Source: Burkholderia anthina (GTDB lineage: Bacteria > Pseudomonadota > Gammaproteobacteria > Burkholderiales > Burkholderiaceae). Taken from it: 64,000 nt of DNA. The translations under genes were made by a program, and so were the position numbers. The stretch is taken from contig NZ_CABVLY010000028.1 in the NCBI RefSeq assembly GCF_902498995.1, forward strand, positions 30,226 to 94,225, written 5' to 3'. The notes under the pieces are model-generated. The model had not been told where the DNA came from, ran no database searches, and was given only the letters and a program-made list of their open reading frames with translations. Positions 60,758 through 64,000 of the stretch are shown one piece after another (within the stretch, counting starts at the first letter, position 1; the number at the start of each line of letters is the position of its first letter).

Positions 60758-61015
60758 ATGCGAGGAATCATCCGGGTAGGCGACATACATACCCACGGCG
60801 GCCAGGTCGAAACCGGCGCGGCAACAAGCAAGGTGATGGGTCACGCAGTCGCGCGCATCGGCGACACGTGTTCGTGTCCGATCCACGGCCCGTGCACCAT
60901 CGTCGAAGGCGATCCGGAATTCAACGTCGAAGGCCGGGCCGCCGCGTTCAACGGTCACGAGACGTCATGCGGCGCGGCGCTGATTTCGTCACTTCCGAAT
61001 TCGGGGCGCATCTGA
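60758..61015 (+). CDS. PAAR-domain spike-tip protein
   Basis: An 85-residue PAAR protein that caps the VgrG spike. The repeated G-D-x-x-x-x-G pattern (IRVGDIHTHGGQVETGAA, IARIGDTCSCPIHGPCTI-like stretch, VEGDPEFNVEGRAAAFNGHE) contains the His and Cys residues that bind zinc at the tip. AGGAG precedes the ATG. Following tle3 and tla3, it supplies the delivery tip for the effector. Confidence 0.9.
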   Translation: MRGIIRVGDIHTHGGQVETGAATSKVMGHAVARIGDTCSCPIHGPCTIVEGDPEFNVEGRAAAFNGHETSCGAALISSLPNSGRI

Positions 61016-61390
61016 ATGCTCGAGCCCCGACGCATGACTGCCGAACAGTTCCGGCGGTTGCGGATGCACGATACCCGGATCAAACCCTTGAACCAGTGGG
61101 CCTTGCACGAGATTTTCGTGAAAGGCCGGTCACAACGGGCGCTGGCCGCCGAACTGGGCATGACGCGCTCCGCGATGTCGCAGCTCGTGCGCAAGGCCTG
61201 GCAACGGCATCTCGATCGATCGGGCGCCGACACGCGCGTCATCACGCTCACGATCACGATCCCGGCGAAGTACGAGCACGCGCTGCACGCCTGGGTGCGG
61301 AACGCACGGCGATCGTCAAATCTGCCCGATCCGCGCAGCATGGAGCGCCGCACCGACGCATGTGCGGCGGTCATGCGGCCACCCGCATGA
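61016..61390 (+). CDS. TrfB/KorA-like DNA-binding protein
   Basis: A 124-residue protein with a helix-turn-helix like that of the plasmid repressors TrfB/KorA: MTAEQFRRLRMHDTRIKP, then ALHEIFVKGRSQRALAAELG and MTRSAMSQLVRKAW. The ATG at 61016 directly abuts the PAAR stop, so translation is coupled; Met7 (61034) is an alternative start. A plasmid-type regulator next to a T6SS effector suggests acquisition from a mobile element, or local control of the module. An immunity role is also possible but not supported by any motif. Confidence 0.65.
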   Translation: MLEPRRMTAEQFRRLRMHDTRIKPLNQWALHEIFVKGRSQRALAAELGMTRSAMSQLVRKAWQRHLDRSGADTRVITLTITIPAKYEHALHAWVRNARRSSNLPDPRSMERRTDACAAVMRPPA

Positions 61391-61562
61391 CCGATCCGCC
61401 ACCCTGACCAACCGGGCCAAACAAAAATAAATTCCATATATCCAATAAAAAACAAAACATCATTCCACATCAAGCTGAATCGCCAGCCAACTTTGGATCC
61501 TTTTTCCCCACGCGCCCTCGTATCATTTCTCCCATTCGAAAGAGAAAGATCAAGAGAAGGAC

Positions 61563-63047
61563 ATGAGCGATACGACCCCGCTGCACTACCTCGACTATGC
61601 CGCCACCACCCCTGCGGATCCCCGCGTGATCGAAGCGATGACGGCCTGCCTCGGCGCCGACGGCGTCTTCGGCAATCCTGCGTCGAGTTCGCACGCGGCC
61701 GGCCGGCTGGCGAAGGAGAAAGTCGAGCGCGCACGCGAGCAGGTCGCCGCGCTGATCGGTGCGGATGCCGACGAAATCGTCTGGACGTCGGGTGCGACCG
61801 AGTCGAACAACCTCGCGCTGAAGGGCTATGCGGAGAACGCGGCCGACAAGCGCCACATGATCACGAGCCGCATCGAACACAAGGCGATCCTCGACACGAT
61901 GGCGAACCTGTCGAAGCGCGGGATGACGGCGACTTACCTGTCGCCCACCGCCGACGGCGAGATCACCGTCGACGCGGTCGCCGCCGCGATCGGCCCCGAT
62001 ACGGGCCTCGTGTCGCTGATGCTCGTGAACAACGAGCTCGGCACGCTGACCGACATCGGCGCGATCTCGCGCATCGTGCACGCCGCCGGCGCGCTGCTGC
62101 ACGTCGACGCCGCGCAGGCGCTCGGCAAGACGCCGATCGACGTGCGCGCGCTCGGCATCGACCTGATGTCGATGTCCGCACACAAGGTTTATGGTCCCAA
62201 GGGCATCGGCGCGCTGTTCGTGCGGCGCGACATCGCCGCCCGGATCGCGCCGCAGATCCACGGCGGCGGACACGAACGCGGCCTGCGCTCGGGCACGCTG
62301 GCAACCCATCAGATCGTCGGCATGGGCGTCGCGTGCGAAGTCGCCGCCGAGAAGCTCGAGCGCGAAGCCGCGCGGATCGCGGCACTCGGCACGCGGCTGA
62401 CGGACGCGCTGTTCGCACTCGGCGACGTCACGCACAACGCCGCGGCGGCGCGACGCATTCCGCACACGTTGAGCCTGACGGTGAACGCGCCGGGCTTCTT
62501 TCCGTTCATGCTCGGCGATTCGCTGGCCGTGTCGTCGACGTCCGCCTGCAATTCAATGAGCGGCGCCCCGTCCCACGTGCTGACCGCGATCGGTCTCGAC
62601 GCGAACGCCGCGAGCCGCACCGTGCGCGTGAGCTTCGGACGCTTCACGACGGAACAGGACGTCGATTTCGCGATCGCGTGCTTCCAGCGCGCGATCGAGC
62701 AATGCCGGGTCGCGGCATCGACCGGATTCACCGCGTCGCGCCAGATCTGCCCGGCAGACCTGAAGGCGATCCGCAATGCCGGATTCCGCGCGGTGGTCTG
62801 CAACCGCCCCGACGGCGAAGACGCCGATCAACCGGCGTTCGAGGAAATCGCAGCCGCTGCCCGCGAGGTCGGGCTCGACGCATACTATCTGCCGGTCGAA
62901 CGCGATCGCATCGGCGATGCGGAAATCGACGCGTTCGGCGCGCTGGTCGATGCGCTGCCGAAGCCGGTGCTCGCGTATTGCCGAAGCGGAAGCCGGGCGG
63001 GAATGCTGTGGAACCGGCTGATGGCCCGCCGCACGGCGACGGCCTGA
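61563..63047 (+). CDS. Cysteine desulfurase fused to DUF442 (BLH) sulfur-transfer domain
   Basis: A 494-residue fusion. Residues 1-380 are an IscS/NifS-type desulfurase: LDYAATTPADP, substrate and cofactor His106, PLP Lys208 (SMSAHKVYGPKG) and catalytic Cys329 (SSTSACNSMSG). From about 385 to 490 a DUF442 domain (TIGR01244-type) follows: VCNRPDGEDADQPAFEEIA and the phosphatase-like loop CRSGSRAGMLW with Cys473. DUF442 domains accompany sulfide-oxidation and persulfide genes, so the domain may accept the persulfide directly from Cys329. It is not in an isc operon. AGAGAAGG precedes the ATG. Confidence 0.88.
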   Translation: MSDTTPLHYLDYAATTPADPRVIEAMTACLGADGVFGNPASSSHAAGRLAKEKVERAREQVAALIGADADEIVWTSGATESNNLALKGYAENAADKRHMITSRIEHKAILDTMANLSKRGMTATYLSPTADGEITVDAVAAAIGPDTGLVSLMLVNNELGTLTDIGAISRIVHAAGALLHVDAAQALGKTPIDVRALGIDLMSMSAHKVYGPKGIGALFVRRDIAARIAPQIHGGGHERGLRSGTLATHQIVGMGVACEVAAEKLEREAARIAALGTRLTDALFALGDVTHNAAAARRIPHTLSLTVNAPGFFPFMLGDSLAVSSTSACNSMSGAPSHVLTAIGLDANAASRTVRVSFGRFTTEQDVDFAIACFQRAIEQCRVAASTGFTASRQICPADLKAIRNAGFRAVVCNRPDGEDADQPAFEEIAAAAREVGLDAYYLPVERDRIGDAEIDAFGALVDALPKPVLAYCRSGSRAGMLWNRLMARRTATA

Positions 63048-63887
63048 ACGCGTTTCGCGGGGCACGCAACACGACCCGCCAAAGCAGCGCCCCGCTCGTC
63101 ACGCGCCGTCCGCATTCCGGGCCGGGAAGCGCACGGTTCGCATCGGTTAACGCGCCAATCCCGCGCCGGCTACTCCAGATACTCCAGTTGCAGTGCGATC
63201 CAGTCGGACGTCGCGTCGCCGTAGCGCGCCCAGGCATCGGCGGTCAACGCGACGGCAGTTCATCGAAGCCGTTCTCGACCGGAAGATCGAAGGTCCGGTG
63301 ACACCAGAACGCCACGCGATTCGTCAGCGCGGTTCCTGTGCGTGGTCGCGCGCTTGCCGTCCAGCCAGCCGCCCGCGAGCACGAACGCGCCGATGCAGAT
63401 GCTCTCGCTTCACGAACCGCTCGATGACCGCGCCGACTCCGCCGTTCCGTGCGCCCCGCCGGCGGCGCCCCGGCAACCGCCCGCTTGCGTCTGACGAATC
63501 CGGCTACGTCAGCAGCGCGCGTCGCCGCGCCGGAATCGGTTCCTTGACCGCATGACCCGGTCAAGCCGGCGGCGCCCGCCCGCCGTCTTCGTTGCCGATC
63601 CGATCTGTCGCCCAAATGCCGCACCCGCGGCCGCCGCATCCCGCCCGCCGATTCCGTACCCGCCGGTGCCGACGGCGTTCTACCGATTTGTCGCAATCGT
63701 TCTTGCGCAAACCCGGCCGCTCTTTTCAAATATGACGCCGGGAGACAGATCACCGCCGTCGTCCGCCGGGCCGCCGCGATGTCGCATCCGGCCCCGCTGA
63801 ATCCCTTGCAAGACAAGATTCCCCCGCCATGACGGACGCCGTCCGGCATGGCATTTCTCAATCTGCCATTTGCCATTGGAATACGAC
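63048..63887. other. 840-bp gap before glyA
   Basis: It holds the decayed regulator near 63172-63560. The remaining sequence (about 63570-63880) has no supported gene and should contain the glyA promoter. The start of glyA follows TTGGA. Confidence 0.5.
63172..63560 (-). pseudogene. Decayed GlxA-like (GATase1/AraC) regulator and an unrelated 3' scrap
   Basis: On the minus strand near 63400 one frame reads ESICIGAFVLAGGWLDGKRATTH, close to the GlxA hallmark with its nucleophile-like Cys. It loses register within a few dozen codons on both sides. Near 63250 another frame reads FDLPVENGFDELPS, and after a one-base shift DAWARYGDATSDWIALQLEY ends at a TAG at 63172. Frames are disrupted and no single gene spans the region, so it is a remnant. 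Confidence 0.45.
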
Positions 63888-64000
63888 ATGTTCAACCGCT
63901 CCACCAGCACCGTCGAAAATGTGGATCCCGAACTCTTTGCAGCGATCGAGCAGGAAAACCGCCGCCAGGAAGAGCACATCGAGCTGATCGCGTCGGAAAA
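63888..64000 (+). CDS. glyA: Serine hydroxymethyltransferase, N-terminal part
   Basis: The first 37 codons of a gene running off the window: MFNRSTSTVENVDPELFAAI, then EQENRRQEEHIELIASE. The IEQENRRQEEHIELIASE block is the invariant SHMT N-terminal arm. The MFNRSTSTVENVDPEL start resembles the GlyA1-type copies that precede sarcosine-oxidase genes in glycine betaine catabolism of Pseudomonas and Burkholderia, as I recall; whether soxBDAG follows cannot be seen. Confidence 0.9.
   Translation, partial: MFNRSTSTVENVDPELFAAIEQENRRQEEHIELIASE

Noticed and set aside
1..64000. CRISPR array, tRNA, rRNA or complete insertion sequence
   Set aside because: No regularly spaced repeats, tRNA cloverleaf, rRNA blocks or transposase with terminal inverted repeats were seen on reading.

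Overview
This is a high-GC, gene-dense stretch of bacterial DNA whose gene content and codon use point to a Burkholderia species, most likely from the Burkholderia cepacia complex. The density of catabolic genes, paired regulators and paralogues of housekeeping genes (panB, glmS, glyA) suggests a secondary chromosome. The taxon is an inference; no rRNA, tRNA, origin, CRISPR array or complete IS element was seen.

Layout. 1-0.3 kb: tail of a beta-lactamase-fold serine hydrolase. 0.7-5.4 kb: MHS-family transporter, an M19 dipeptidase-like protein lacking metal ligands, a V4R/DUF5943-like protein, a PAS-LuxR regulator and an EamA exporter, bracketed by copies of the palindrome TTACCTAGGTAA. 5.7-11.3 kb: GntR regulator divergent from porin, alpha/beta hydrolase, RidA, SDR and ACS-type MFS genes, which look like one uncharacterised catabolic route. 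11.4-13.9 kb: FAD oxidoreductase and an orphan branched-chain-amino-acid-type binding protein. 14.3-17.7 kb: envelope-stress-like group (two CsbD proteins, a triple-PAS LuxR regulator, a proline-rich small protein, a BON protein and a 27-residue membrane protein). 17.7-22.8 kb: DUF1338 2-oxoadipate dioxygenase with divergent LysR, a GapN-like aldehyde dehydrogenase and a LysE exporter. 23.4-28.4 kb: DUF2946, PepSY and TonB receptor genes for metal or siderophore uptake. 28.6-30.4 kb: OYE-type reductase under a MerR regulator with a 19-bp-spacer promoter. 31.0-34.5 kb: uronate dehydrogenase, LacI regulator and hexuronate-type transporter sharing AAAACGTTTT operators. 34.8-36.8 kb: Ada/AlkA fusion overlapping ogt. 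36.9-41.1 kb: AraC regulator with panB, and Lrp with a glmS paralogue.

41.4-43.7 kb: isochorismatase-fold hydrolase and a GbcA/stachydrine-demethylase-like Rieske oxygenase. 43.9-46.6 kb: secreted hypothetical protein, AraC regulator and GST. 46.6-56.1 kb: porin and a full lower pathway for hydroquinone and hydroxyquinol (HapC/HapD, semialdehyde dehydrogenase, maleylacetate reductase, intradiol dioxygenase, YciI, Rieske ferredoxin) with LysR and an MFS transporter. 56.6-61.4 kb: a type VI secretion lipase module (Tle3, Tla3/DUF2875, PAAR, TrfB/KorA-like protein) with AT-rich flanks. 61.6-63.0 kb: cysteine desulfurase fused to a DUF442 domain. 63.1-63.6 kb: a decayed GlxA-like regulator. 63.9 kb: start of a glyA paralogue.

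Two themes recur. One is use of quaternary amines or methylated glycines: the M19/DUF5943 pair, the GbcA-like oxygenase and the GlyA1-type SHMT, although they are spread across the window. The other is use of plant-derived compounds: uronates, hydroquinones and porin-linked substrates.
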